DNA of 64,000 nt. Source: Gerris lacustris. Taxonomy: Eukaryota; Arthropoda; Insecta; Hemiptera; Gerridae. Position numbers and translations under genes: made by a program. A model generated the notes under the pieces. It worked only from the letters and a program-made list of their open reading frames with translations. It was not told the DNA's origin and did no database searches. Below, piece after piece: positions 12,103 to 23,303 of the stretch; position 1 is the first letter of the stretch; each line of letters starts with the position of its first letter. The DNA lies in the NCBI GenBank assembly GCA_951217055.1, contig OX578286.1, positions 13,541,050-13,605,049 on the forward strand, read 5' to 3'.

Positions 12103-12717
12103 ATAGACTGCCAATTGGTGTGGCACATAGCTTCCTCGCATCCTATCCACGTACTTTATTGATTTGATACTTTTACAAGCTATTATTGCCTAATTTGTCT
12201 AATTGTTTCCCCCGTTTTTTTAACCTGTCAAAATTGTTTGGAGTTTTACACAAAAATTAAAGTATCAATTTTGCCATAGTTAAAGAGCACAGATGGTTCA
12301 AATTTATCTAGGTTTATCTGCGGACTACTTTCAATAAACTATACAATTTTCATTCAAATCAGATAAGTACTTTTGAAGCTATAGGTGTAAATAAATGTAT
12401 GTTTGTGCGCATGTGGAAGAGAAACAAATTAGCGCAGAAGGTTGAAACTTATATGGGACCAACAATGAGCTAATTATGACCTACCAACCGAATTTCAATA
12501 AAATCGGACGTATAGTTTTTAAGATATGTTGGTTCGCAAAAATTGAACGACAGACCGACGGACCGATAGACCGACAGACAGACACGGAACCAAAAATGTT
12601 CCCTGATGTCTGAAACGGATTTCTGTCATGGAATTTTTGAAATCGGAGACCTAAAATTTTTTCGATCTTCAGAACGATCACATAGCTTCCGTTACCTTCG
12701 GTAAGCTCGGAAGCAAA
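12103..12717 (+). mobile_element. Family B element, near-complete copy
   Basis: It begins 'agactgccaattggtgtggc' and ends 'ccttcggtaagctcggaagc'. Landmarks in order are 'tgtttcccccgttttttt', 'aagtatcaatttt', 'gaagctataggtgtaaataa', 'cagaaggttgaaac', 'atgggaccaacaatg', a 'gacagacagacacggaacc' run, and 'tgatgtctgaaacggatttc'. Other copies are at 19148-19676 (minus), 23304-23876, 29455-29945, and shorter pieces at 22745, 24668, 34760 and 37147. No terminal inverted repeat or coding potential is visible, so its class is unknown. Confidence 0.75.
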
Positions 12718-13128
12718 ATATTTTCTTCATCGACCTCCTTGCATTGTTCCATTAATATACAGCATACATTAGACGAATATCGATATGATATAGCGATATT
12801 GTAATTGGACAATAGTTCAATTTTTATTAATGCGGCCATTCTTCGATTTATTATTATTTTCTTAATTTTTTTTTTTTCATATTTGGCCTGAAATTACGTA
12901 TTATAACTAACATTAGTCACTTATAGCTAACATAACATATCTTCTTTTAATAATTATTTTAACTATTCAGTGTAAATTTTCAAAAAATTATGTTCACTTG
13001 TAGTGTACATTTGTAACAGTTCGCTTAAAAAAATTCTTCTGTAATATCGGCACTTATTTAGATTTTTACCCCCCTTATAAAAAAACTGAGGTGACTAACA
13101 ATCTAAAGATGGTGTATGGAATGTTCTT

Positions 13129-13277
13129 CTTTAGACTGTTACTCCCCTTATGAAAACAGAAGTGTGATGTTCCTTTGTCCAAAGTACATTGGACTAAACA
13201 TCACTTTGTCTTGATAGTCATTTAGTCAAAGTCATTTATATTAAAAAAAAAAACATAGAGGAGTAACAATCAAAAGA
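13129..13277. mobile_element. Family S MITE, copy 1
   Basis: Terminal inverted repeats are ctttagactgttactcccct at the left and the near reverse complement, 'gaggagtaacaatcaaaag', at the right. Inside, 'aaaacagaagtgtgatgttc' and 'ctttgtccaaagtac' match 33979-34168. A fragment of another copy's right end precedes it at about 13088-13110 ('gtgactaacaatctaaag'). Confidence 0.6.
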
Positions 13278-13444
13278 AGTACCTAATATCGAACATTTAT
13301 CATTTAAATAATGTTTTTACGAAATGTGGATTCATCCTACTGCTCAGAACATTTACTGCTTTGCTATTCCCAATTTAAGGATTTTTTAGTATCTTTTGGT
13401 ATTTCATTCATACCACGTTGTACGGAGTAATTACTGTGCGGAAC

Positions 13445-13862
13445 ATTTTTTATCTACGATTGATACGAAATATAAACATGGCATCTCTGTTTAGGTGCGT
13501 AGAATGTGATTCTTTACGTACTTGAATTCATTGGCATGCGCGTTTCATAATTCCTCTTTTTTCCGCCCTAGTGCGGTAAAAAGAAGAATTCTTCACCTTA
13601 ACGCACGATTAGCTAATTTGCTGTTTGTTTAATTAAAGTAACTGTTTATATCGAGTTTTTAGTGAAAAACAATGAGTGGTTTAAGTGATTATGACATAAA
13701 TGAGAATAATACGCCTCCCAAAATAATTAATTCAGCCCAAAATACAACTAATGAATTAATGTCATCTTTATCAAAAGAGAAATACGAACTTACATACAGG
13801 AAGTTTATTAAATATTTTTTTCTGTATTTATTATAAAAATCCAACAATCGTAGATAAAGTAC
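13445..13862 (+). mobile_element. Crypton-like deletion derivative with short inverted ends
   Basis: The segment carries the leader and ORF start also seen at 9126-9517. It is bounded by an inverted TATCTACGATTG (about 13452-13463) and CAATCGTAGATA (13845-13856). That bracket suggests either a small derivative mobilised as a unit or a chance pairing within a larger element. The sequence to its right (13862-13990), with 'ctcgtgcactcgtgtgg' and 'ctcgctgtcgctcgggtgc', is GC-richer and of unknown origin. Confidence 0.4.
13672..13836 (+). pseudogene. Truncated ORF start of a Crypton-like element, copy 2
   Basis: The 54-codon frame starts MSGLSDYDINENNTPPKIIN and reaches LSKEKYELTYRKFIKYF before a run of hydrophobic codons and a stop. 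The first 31 codons align with the frame at 9380. The 'S.EKY..TY..F..Y' pattern is typical of the N-terminal SAM-like core-binding region of tyrosine recombinases in animal Crypton-type elements. The catalytic R..H..R..Y domain is absent, so the copy is dead. The family call is inference. The homologous frame with its in-frame indel is what the sequence shows. Confidence 0.45.
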
Positions 13863-14280
13863 GGTACGCAACTCGTGCGGAAACTGCATTTTGCATTGCT
13901 CGTGCACTCGTGTGGTTTTACTACCCTCGCTGTCGCTCGGGTGCAAACTCCACACTCGCATGGAAAATGCTACTTTTCGCACTAGACTCGTAATGTACTA
14001 TTAAAACTGGTTCAGGGTTCATATTCATAATAGTTTTATAACCTCTTTTATTGCTGGTAGGCGATATTATTTTTTCACCAGCGGTATGTTAATATCCGGC
14101 TCTTGCAATTAACAAAGAAATATTAAAAGAAGCTTCTTTACCCATCAACATAATTTACTGAAGTTGACGGCTTAAGAAGTCATTTAATTTCCGTTTTGAA
14201 CGATACGCAAATTTTTCTTTTAGATTCTTGAAATAATCAATTTTCAAATCTTTTAAATTTATCAACGAACCCCAATAGAG

Positions 14281-14505
14281 TCCTGGAATACTACAGACCC
14301 CTTTTAAATTTCCATAGACCCCCAAATGGGAAACCCTGATGTAAAGCATCGAATTCTGGAATACTACAGACCCCTTTTAAATTTCCATAGACCCCCAAAT
14401 GGGAAACCCTGATGTAAAGCATCGAATTCTGGAATACTACAGACCCCTTTTAAATTTCCATAGACCCCCAAATGGGAAACCCTGATGTAAAGCATCGAAT
14501 TCTGC
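14281..14505. repeat. 73-bp tandem repeat, about 3 copies
   Basis: Units start with 'tctggaatactacagacccc' near 14282, 14355 and 14428 and are nearly identical, containing 'tccatagacccccaaatggg' and 'ctgatgtaaagcatcgaatt'. The low divergence implies recent duplication. No function is visible. Confidence 0.85.
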
Positions 14506-15044
14506 GTCGAATGATACCAAATCCCTGATGTTGAGCAACATTTATAACTTCTTCATCCCAAGTTAATTTATATACATATACATATTATATAAATGGAATC
14601 CATAGTGCGTACCATGAATTCCAATGTGACCAAGAAACTGTCCTTTGCATGAAGAGTTCTTTAAATCCATTAAGATGACCTCCATCAGCTGTATTTCCTG
14701 GAGAAAAGCTGGAATTAGTCTTATCCTACGCATAAGTCACTACCCTACAATGCTAGCTTCAAGGTGCTTTATGGTAAGTAAGAGGCATGGTTTATGAGAA
14801 ATTGAAGGATGATCGTAAATGTTTAATATTTATTTGCAACTATTGTTTTGATCATATGCGACTATTTATAGAACGATGTTCGGTGTCACGCAGATCGACA
14901 TATAAATAAGTAGTTGCTTAAGGGAAGTGGGATTTATCCGATAACGAACGTCTTATTTACTGTTTATACTGCTGGTGGAATGAAAATAGACAAATATTAA
15001 AATTAGACAAAACGATAGTTTTTGTCTTAATAGTTAATTAGAGA

Positions 15045-15540
15045 AATAGTCCAGGAGATAGCGTGCAAAAAAATCTCTGACTAACATCAAGCTAGCATCT
15101 GGTGTATAAGTTAATCTTTTGGAGCCTTTTAAGAATATGAAGTCGGCTAAGTTTGTCTGCGGGACATAGCTTGACAATAGGCATTTGGAAAAAACAAGCC
15201 GGAGGAGAGCAGCCATGTCCCGCCCATTATGCTGGACAATGTGATTTTCCTGATCCTGAGTTGATGTAAGTTTGCCACTTCATAGGTGACCACTTTGATT
15301 TGGAGTAATATCTGAATAACTTACCTATCAAGTGGCAAACAACAACTTGATTTTTGTACACAAATTTATAGCTATGTGTACAAGTTAATCTTTTAGTACT
15401 TCTTAAGAATATGTTGTTGGGTAGGTTCGTCTGTAGGACATAGCTTGGCAATAGGAATTTAAAAAAAAATACGTGTGGTGTCGCGGGACACCCGGTAGGA
15501 ACGAAGTTCCTTACATTTTTCATTAATTATAAATTATAAA
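15045..15540 (+). mobile_element. Family D and family Q fragments
   Basis: 15045-15240 carries the family D arm with 'tagcgtgcaaaaaa', 'gctaacatcaagct'-like, 'tctgcgggacatagcttg' and 'catgtcccgcccattatg'. 15254-15345 is an internal palindrome ('gccacttcataggt...acctatcaagtggcaaac'). 15360-15460 repeats the 'gttaatcttttagtacttctt' part. 15478-15540 ends with 'cgcgggacacccggtaggaa' followed by 'cgaagttccttac', which is shared with 62158-62215. The nesting order is not resolved. Confidence 0.55.
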
Positions 15541-15921
15541 ATCACACTGCTAAGAACGTATACATTGCTAACTACTTATACATGGCGGAGTTAGAAAAGA
15601 GACAAAATTAAAAGTAACGAACTGTTTGTACCTAGCAGAGTTAAGGCAAAATTAAAAGAAAATCATTTTTGTATAGTTAAAGCAAGCGTCTTACTATAAA
15701 TATATATTGAATATAAGAAAAAAGTCGATCATGATGAGTTTATAGTGAAAGAGTATGTTGGTTAAAGGAGTTTGGATTGAAATAGGACAGTTTTCTCCTT
15801 CTGTCTACCTACCCGGCCAATTAATTTAAAATATTATAAAATATATCTCGTCCCTACTCTACAGCTTCTGCTTGTATCAGGATGAAATTTTACATGAATA
15901 TATTTTATTTATTTACAAAAC

Positions 15922-16248
15922 TAAGTGATATTTTTGACATATATAACAAAAATAATCAAAACATGTCAAGTAACAGGCTTCCTTAATAACACTTTTTCCC
16001 GTCTTTTGAAGCTTACGTTTACGCGAGCGTTGAGCGTGAACGCTTGGGCGGATAACGTTTTCCGACGAACTCAGCCTGGGCATTGGTAAAATGAACATGT
16101 GTACCAAATTTCATCTAACTCGGTGATCTTGTACTCAAGTTATCGTCATCTGTTGATTTCGTGACGGATTTTGCGTGACGGTGATTTTGGTAGTTTTTTT
16201 CGGATTCACTCCCGGGCTCCAGAACGTGCCATAAGGAACTTCGTTCCA
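15922..16248 (+). mobile_element. Family Q element, copy 1
   Basis: It aligns along its length with 63643-63983. Shared landmarks are 'caggcttccttaataacact', 'tttacgcgagcgttgagcgt', 'gcctgggcattggtaaaatg', 'tcgtgacggattttgcgtga' and the terminal 'ataaggaacttcgttcc'. The terminal GGAACGAAGTTCC (on the other strand) is a hairpin with a GAA loop. An extra 'attcactcccgggctcc' sits near 16205. Non-coding. Confidence 0.65.
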
Positions 16249-16249
16249 A

Positions 16250-16513
16250 AAATAAACCGGTGGAGAGCGGCCTTCTCCCACCAATTATGGTGGACAATGT
16301 AATTTCCATGATCCTGAGTACAAAATTAGTTAGTAGACTGAAAATCAAGTTGATTTTAGTTTCTTACGTGATAGGTGACTACTTTATTTTGAAGTAATAT
16401 TTGAATAACTAACCTATCAAGTGACAAACTAATATCAATTTGATTTCCGGTCCACTTACTATTTCTGTACTCATAATGGGCGGGACATGGCCGCGGCCGC
16501 TCTCCACTGGTTT
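16250..16513. mobile_element. Family D MITE with terminal inverted repeats
   Basis: The ends 'aaccggtggagagcggcc' (about 16256-16273) and 'ggccgctctccactggttt' (about 16494-16513) are inverted repeats. In the middle, 16335-16445 forms a second inverted pair (aaaatcaagttgattttag / aatatcaatttgatttcc, with 'gataggt...acctatc' inside). A left-flanking family D arm continues on the minus strand to about 16660. Related copies are at 15045-15345 and 20075-20475. Confidence 0.6.
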
Positions 16514-16659
16514 GTTTTTTTCAAACACCTATTGCCAAGCTAAGTTCCGCAGACGATCTTAGCCGACCACATATTCTTAAAAAGGCACCAAAAGGTGAAC
16601 TTATACACCAAATTCTAGCTTGATGTTAGTCTGAAATTTTTTTGTATGCTATCTCCTGG

Positions 16660-17474
16660 ACTATAAGGGATATTATCAATTTAATATACAGAAGTGTATT
16701 AAATATCCATATAGAGGTAATCAACATAAATTTTGTCTTATGTATCTTATTTTTGGGATCTTCTTTTAGAGTCCTCCCCCCCCCCTCGAGAGGAGACTCA
16801 AAGGGTACCAAGAAACCAATCTACAAATTTCCATGGTAACAGGTATTTTTTAGTTACACTCTAAACATTTTCTGAGGATGTTGAAAGGGTTTTTAATGAA
16901 GATGATTACTACCATTCACTTCAAAGGCAACTACTTTTACGAACTCATACTCTGTAACACGAGATATTAGATTAATTTTCAAGGAACTGTTCAAAAGTAA
17001 ACACAAGTTCCGAAGATTACCGTCAGAGAACTGTTGATCCTTTTCATAAAGTTAATTATTAAAGCAAAAGCAACAGCATCACCAAGAGAATCTTGTCTAA
17101 CTTGTCAAGTTTCCAGTTTACCCAACCGATAAACTCCGTACAGCAGATTATACACGGGCTCTTCTAAGAATAAGTTTATCAAAAATCTGATAAGTTATCA
17201 GTTTGAGTTTCCCATAGCAAGGGCTCACTATCAGCAAGTAATTAACTCCGGCTACAGTTTAACTTTTACAACAAGTCAATGTTGTACTTCCAACCTGATA
17301 ACTTAGGAAAATCCAGTCATTTCATGTTAAATTATAAACATTATAAAGAAAGAGTTGATTTTTAGAATAATCAGACAACGACGACTATTTGGAATAATTT
17401 AACATTAATGTAAGCAGTAAAGCCTCCATAAAGTGTCCACTCAAGAGACCAACCACACCACCACCACCAGGAAA
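16660..17474. other. Unannotated stretch
   Basis: No gene or repeat family is recognised apart from the C-run near 16776. The 17400-17474 segment, rich in 'accaccacc', is the target into which the hAT element at 17483 inserted and continues at 18948. Confidence 0.4.
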
Positions 17475-17482
17475 GTGACCAG

Positions 17483-18939
17483 CAGGGTTGGAAAAAACCC
17501 GGGTTTTATGGAAAAAGCCCAATCCACCTGGGTTTTTTAATAAAACCCGGGTTTTTCAATAAAACCCCGGTTTTTTGGGGTTTTTATAGGTTATTTGGGT
17601 TTTTTAAAAAATAGTTGTTTTTAACATAGAAAAATGTGTAAATGTAACAAATCTTATTAAAATGACAAATTGTGTCTAGCATACCCTATAAATAAGCATA
17701 TAAGTATTAGGTTTTTTCTACGAAATAATAATAATATTATTAATAATAAAAATCGGTCTAAGACAACTCAGACAAACTTTCTCATATACGAGTCCATAAT
17801 TACTTAGCCTGGTTATTAGCTTTCGTATGTACATTTAATTATTATGGTACATTTCATCAAAATATATCATACAAATAACTTCTCCTGGGCGGGGAATCTA
17901 ACCCGGGCTCTCTCCGTCCCAGTTTTAAGCTATTTTCTCAGGAACTAGATTGGTTTTCCCAGGAAAACGGCTTATATCGTTAGATTCGTATTTAAATTGT
18001 CTACATTTTAGAATTTGTTTAATTAAAATCATCGGAACCGTTTTCAAGAAAGTTTTTTTTTTTTGGGGGGGGGGGGGGATGGGGGGGGGAATGCACCCTC
18101 AAATTTGAAGCTAAAATTCATTTCTCAATTTCGCCTTGGGGTATGATTTTTCTGAACATGTATGCCAAACCTCGTCAAAATCGGCCTAGTAGTTTAGGCT
18201 CCTGGCGTCTGCACAGACTAGACATTTTTTAAAAACTACCTTTTTGGACTCAGGGTACCTCAAAACATGTAAATCCATCAAAATCTGAAAATCGAATTTT
18301 CGCGCCATCACAATATAGGGAAACTAATAGTGTGTATTTATTTTAGTGCCTACATTTTATGTACATTACATTGTTATATCTACCTATATTATTATAAAAG
18401 TTTTGTAAACAAACAAGTTCAGTGAGAGTGGCAAATTGTAAAAAGTTATGAAAGTTTAAATAATTAAGGATTTCCATAAGCGAAGGTTCATGGCCGCTTT
18501 TCTGGGGTTGACGAGCGAAGCGAGTAGTGAGCGGAGCCGCCTAGTTTATATTATTTTATAAACATTTTTTTTTTTAATAATATTAAAGTAATTTAATTTT
18601 TCAGTATAATACATATTTATACATTTACATTTTGATATAAATAAAAATTGCTTTTGCCCAAAAATAAAAAAGAGAATTTTGGGAATAAACAGGATTTAAG
18701 CCATACAAAGCTCAAAAATAATTTATAGTTATCATCGAATTAGGATATATGTGATATTCTGCATATTTTTTAGTCTCACAGCTCTTGCAATCACACAAGA
18801 ATTCTTGATATAAGAATAAAATATTTTTATTATACATATTTTTTAAAAAACCCACAAAAAAACCGGGGAAATTAACATGGGTTTTTTTCATTTTACCCGG
18901 GTGGGTGTTTTAATATTCCCCACCCAGGTGCCAACCCTG
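17483..18939. mobile_element. Non-autonomous hAT element
   Basis: The left end is CAGGGTTGG and the right end CCAACCCTG, so the element has 9-bp inverted termini beginning CAG. It is flanked by a perfect 8-bp duplication GTGACCAG at 17475-17482 and 18940-18947, the signature of hAT transposition. Subterminal sequence at both ends is rich in 'acccgggtttt' and 'aacccgggt' motifs in both orientations, plausible transposase-binding clusters. No transposase frame is present. A family A copy (17749-18316) is nested inside. Confidence 0.85.
17749..18316 (+). mobile_element. Family A element, nested in the hAT element
   Basis: It begins 'aatcggtctaagacaactca' and carries all family landmarks: 'aaactttctcatatacgag', the tRNA-like stretch 'gcggggaatctaacccgggc', 'aggaaaacggcttatatcgt', a G-run near 18066-18090, 'tatgccaaacctcgtcaaaa', and 'cgaattttcgcgccatcaca'. 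It stops at 'caatataggg', before the usual terminal 'tatatgagaaagtaaa'. Confidence 0.75.
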
Positions 18940-19147
18940 GTGACCAGTCACTTTAGGTCAAATCGAAGTAACAAACAGAGAAGTGGTCAACTTCACCAGA
19001 TGACCACAGTAGTAGGTTTAACTCAGCACTAATCAAGAAGTAAAGGGTAGGTGAGTACCATCGCATCGTTGCGCCAATGGTTCTGAATCGTGGTAACCAT
19101 AAAAAAAAGAACTGGAACTAATAGAGTAAACAAACCCAACATCGTTT

Positions 19148-19676
19148 TTATGTCTTCGATTTCAACAATTCCAAGGCTGAAATCCGTTTCAGACATCAGG
19201 GGACATTTTTGGTTCCGTGTCCGTCTTTCGGTCTGTCATTCAATTTTTACAAACGAACATATCATAAAAACCACTCATCAGATTTTAATGAAATTTGTAT
19301 GGTAGGTCATAATTAGCTTAGTGTTGGTCCCTTATAAGTTTCAATCTTCTGCGCCTATTTGTTTCTCTTCCACATCCTCACAAACATATATTAATTTACA
19401 CCTATAGCTTCAAAAGAACTTATCTAATTTGTATGAAACTTTTATAGTTTATTGAAAGTAACCCTCATATTACTTTGAACCGTCTGCGCTCTTTAACTTT
19501 TGCTTAATTAATACTTAAATTCAAGTAAAAAATCAAAACAATTTTGACAGCTTAAAAGAAACGGGGAAAACGATTGAACAAATTAGACAATAATGGCTTG
19601 TAAAAGCATAAAATCAATAAAGTACGTGATAGGATGCGAGGAAGCTATGAGCCACACCAATTAGCAGTCTATTTTT
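19148..19676 (-). mobile_element. Family B element, minus-strand copy
   Basis: The reverse complement begins 'agactgctaattggtgtggc' and ends in the 'gaaacggatttcagccttgg' part of the family. It is near full length, with the 'atgtccc' and 'cagaccgaaagacgg' variants of the usual landmarks. It lacks the final 'ggtaagctcggaagc'. Confidence 0.7.
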
Positions 19677-20074
19677 GACATGATGCCCAAACTACCCACT
19701 TATTGTAGTCCCTTGGGTTTTGAAATTTGCGAGAGCATCCTGATTAATAGTAATCAGTGATGCAACAACCCTTAGGAAGGCTGAAGGTACGTTGCGATTG
19801 ATTTGAGCAACTGTCGCGATAATCGCAGATCGCAGAGCAATCGATCATGCTTGCTCGAGGACTTGACATTATCGATTGTGTCTGCACCAGAACCAGAAAA
19901 AATCGATGAACTTTGATACGAAACCAGACGCCCGCGATCGAAGTTAGCGATAATCGCTCCAAGGAAAACGGAAAAATATAAAACAGTACTAAGCAGTGCT
20001 CTTTGATCGTAGCTGTGCTATAATCGCAACAGTCACTCCAGTCACAACGTAACTTTAGACCCACCAAAGGACTT

Positions 20075-20475
20075 AAACCTTATAAACCGTATAGTCCAAG
20101 AGATAGCGTGCAAAAAAGATTTTCTGGCTAACATCAAGCTATAAATTTGCGAACAAGTTAATCTTTCAGTACTTTTTAAGAATACGTGGTCAGCTAAGTT
20201 CGTCTGCGGGACATAGCTTGGAAATAGGCATTTTAAGAAATCAAACCCGTCAAGAGCGGTCATGTCCCGCCATTTATAGAGGACAATATGATTTTCATGA
20301 TCTTGAGTTCAAAATTAGTTAAACCGAAAATCAAGTTGATGTTAGTTAGCCACTTGATAGGTTAGTTATTCAGATACTACTCCAAATCAAAGTGGTCACC
20401 TATCAAGTGGCAAACTAACATAAACTTGATTTTTGATCTAACAGTTTTCATATAAGATTTTAAAAAAACCCTGTC
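20075..20475 (+). mobile_element. Family D element with long internal hairpin
   Basis: The left arm has 'gatagcgtgcaaaaaagatt', 'aacatcaagct', 'tctgcgggacatagcttgg' and 'catgtcccgcc'. Positions 20325-20435 fold back: 'aaaatcaagttgatgttagt..gccacttgataggt' pairs with 'acctatcaagtggc..actaacataaacttgatttt', about 36 bp per arm. Similar stems at 15254-15345 and 16335-16445 show that the palindrome is a family feature. Confidence 0.6.
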
Positions 20476-20580
20476 CTGCCCACAATTTTTTCGAACCAAA
20501 AAATCTTGAAATTAAATTTGGGTTGGTATTTAATTAATTTTTAAGCCCTCTATAGATAGTTCTCAAGATAAAGATAGTTA

Positions 20581-21113
<533 letters not shown>

Positions 21114-21595
21114 TGTGTGCCAGTAAGTATAGAATATTGTGTGCAAAGCAAAAGAATATTGCGGTATTTACGGATTGCACAAAACAATCAAAAGTACTTT
21201 AATATACCGGCTAATAACAAATAAATAAAAACCGTTTATTACCCCTAATAAAATTCTAGGAAAAAAACCCTCTGTAATTACAATCTTTATACCTTCTATA
21301 CAATCCTTCTTTAAATAAATCTCTAAGGGTCTAGTCATATGACTAAACTAACACATAAGAAACTAATATAAAACTATATAATATTCTTTTTGAACAAACA
21401 TAAATTAAATATTTTATAGTGAGCGGCGTGAGTCTAATTAGTTTAGATTTTACAAAGGAAACCGCGTTAGAGATATTTCGATCATATAACAACGATAAAA
21501 AATATTCTTAATAATCCGTTTAGGCCTTCCAAGGACTTATAACCAACGGCATATCTGGGGAAAACTTAAGTCTGCCTAAGGACTTAACAACTACA

Positions 21596-21922
21596 CTATA
21601 TATGCCAGGTACTAGGTACATATATGCCAGGTAATAGTACAAAAGCTGGCACTCTAAACAAAAGGTGGTGATTATGTAGGAGATGGAACTGTAACCAGCT
21701 TTGAAATTCCAAAAAATTTAAATTTTCATTTATTTCAGGGGTAAAAAGAAAGCTTTTGGCATTGATTAAAGTTTGAGTTTCTAGCTCATCTGGATGTGGG
21801 TGTGGGTAAACATTAATGCCAGTGAGGGAGTTAGTCAGTGAGCCATCTGGCTTTATAGTACGTAAATTGGAAAACGCAGGGCGTGTCGATCCATCTTTTG
21901 TGTAGACCTGTATAATTGGCAT
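21596..21922 (-). CDS. Exon-like ORF of unknown function
   Basis: A 108-codon open frame on the minus strand. Unlike other short frames here, its central part has ordinary protein composition and balanced codon use, for example RPAFSNLRTIKPDGSLTNSL followed by a Pro/His-rich PHPHPDELE. The last 30 residues look like chance sequence. Possible splice acceptor: 'ccaattatacag' followed by GTCTACAC, at about codon 5-6. Possible donor: GCTG|GTTACA near 21690. I recognise no domain. It may be an exon of a host gene or a piece of an old TE protein. It lies between the (TA)n tract and a minisatellite. Confidence 0.25.
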   Translation of the reverse strand: MPIIQVYTKDGSTRPAFSNLRTIKPDGSLTNSLTGINVYPHPHPDELETQTLINAKSFLFTPEINENLNFLEFQSWLQFHLLHNHHLLFRVPAFVLLPGIYVPSTWHI

Positions 21923-21957
21923 TCGTAATGAGATAGAAAAAGTAGCTTCTAACCTAG

Positions 21958-22715
21958 TTATAAGTACCTAGAAGTTACTCTACCTAGTGTATAAACCGTA
22001 CAATTGGCGAGATACTGTGTGTATACCATAACATAACACGGGTGTAGTGTGTTACTCTATCTAGTGCATAAACTGTTCAATTAGCAAGATACAGTGTGTA
22101 TACCATAATATAACACGGGTGTAGTGTGTTACTCTATCTAGTGCATAAACTGTTCAATTGGCGAGATGCAGTGTGTATACCATAATATAACACGGGTGTA
22201 GTGTGTTACTCTATCTAGTGCATAAACTGTTCAATTGGCGAGATGCAGTGTGTATACCATAATATAACACGGGTGTAGTGTGTTACTCTATCTAGTGCAT
22301 AAACTGTACAATTGCCGAGATGCAGTGTGTTTACCATAACATATCACGGGTGTAGTGTTACTCTATCTAGTGCATAAACTGTTCAATTGGCGAGATGATG
22401 TGGGCACACCATAATAATATAACACGAGTGTAGTGTGTTACTCTATCTAGTGCATAAACTGTTCAATTGGCGAGATGATGTGTGCACACCATAATAATAT
22501 AACACGGGTGTAGTGTGTTACTCTATCTAGTGCATAAACTGTTCAATTGGCGAGATGATGTGTGCACACCATAATAATATAACACGGGTGTAGTGTGTTA
22601 CTCTATCTAGTGCATAAACTGTTCAATTGGCGAGATGATGTGTGCACACCATAATAATATAACACGGGTGTAGTGTGTTTATCCCATCTAGTGTGAACCG
22701 TATAATTGGCAATTA
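21958..22715. repeat. 75-80-bp minisatellite, about 9-10 copies
   Basis: Units contain 'gttactctatctagtgcata', 'aactgttcaattggcgagat' and 'ataacacgggtgtagtgt'. Starts near 22051, 22128, 22205, 22282, 22357, 22437, 22517 and 22597 give spacings of 77, 77, 77, 75, 80, 80 and 80. The left units have 'gcagtgtgtatacc' and the right units 'gatgtgtgcacaccataata', so two subfamilies sit side by side. Edge units are more diverged. Confidence 0.9.
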
Positions 22716-22744
22716 GATGGACGCTCACATTTGTAGCTACCCAT

Positions 22745-23000
22745 TGATCTCGAGATGCTAGTTGAATGGTAAGTCATAATTAGAACATTGTAACTTCCAA
22801 ATTAATTTCAACATTATGTGCCCATAGCTTTCTCTTTCACATTTATTTACACCTATATCTTCAAATCTACTAGTCTGATTTTTATGAAATTTGGATGGTT
22901 TGTCGAAAGTAGAACGCATTTAGCACCAGACTTAACTTTTCGACTTAACTTTTTCTTAATTGATACTTCAATTGAGTTAAAGGAATCAAAACAATTTTGA
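22745..23000 (-). mobile_element. Family B fragment
   Basis: The reverse complement contains 'gtgaaagagaaagc', 'atttcataaaaatcaga' and 'aagtatcaatt' in family order, but diverged. It abuts the family-B-like hairpin at 23041. Confidence 0.5.
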
Positions 23001-23040
23001 CATAATAAAACATGGGGGGAAAACAATTAAATACATAACA

Positions 23041-23169
23041 GCATCAGAGGGCTTCTTTCGACAATCTATCCAAATTTATTCAAAATCTGATTGGTAAGTT
23101 TGTGCGCACTTACCAATCAGGTTTTGAATAAATTTGGATGGATTGTCGATAGAAGCCCACTGATGCTTT
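23041..23169. repeat. 60-bp-arm hairpin made from family B sequence
   Basis: The left arm 23041-23101 starts cagcatcagagggcttcttt and the right arm 23109-23169 ends with the near reverse complement. The two are separated by about 7 bases (ttgtgcg), with only a few mismatches. The arm includes 'gacaatctatccaaattta', which is the 'gataaactatacaatttt' part of family B read in one direction. Transcribed, it would give a long hairpin RNA. Confidence 0.85.
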
Positions 23170-23303
23170 TATGTCTCCAAATAAAATTACAGAATGCAGA
23201 ATACAGAAGTGAGTTTCAGAACATTTTTAGAAGTAGTAGTTTTAGAACATTATAGTCTCGTGTATGTTGGCAAACATTTATACAATCCAACATATTTATT
23301 TTA

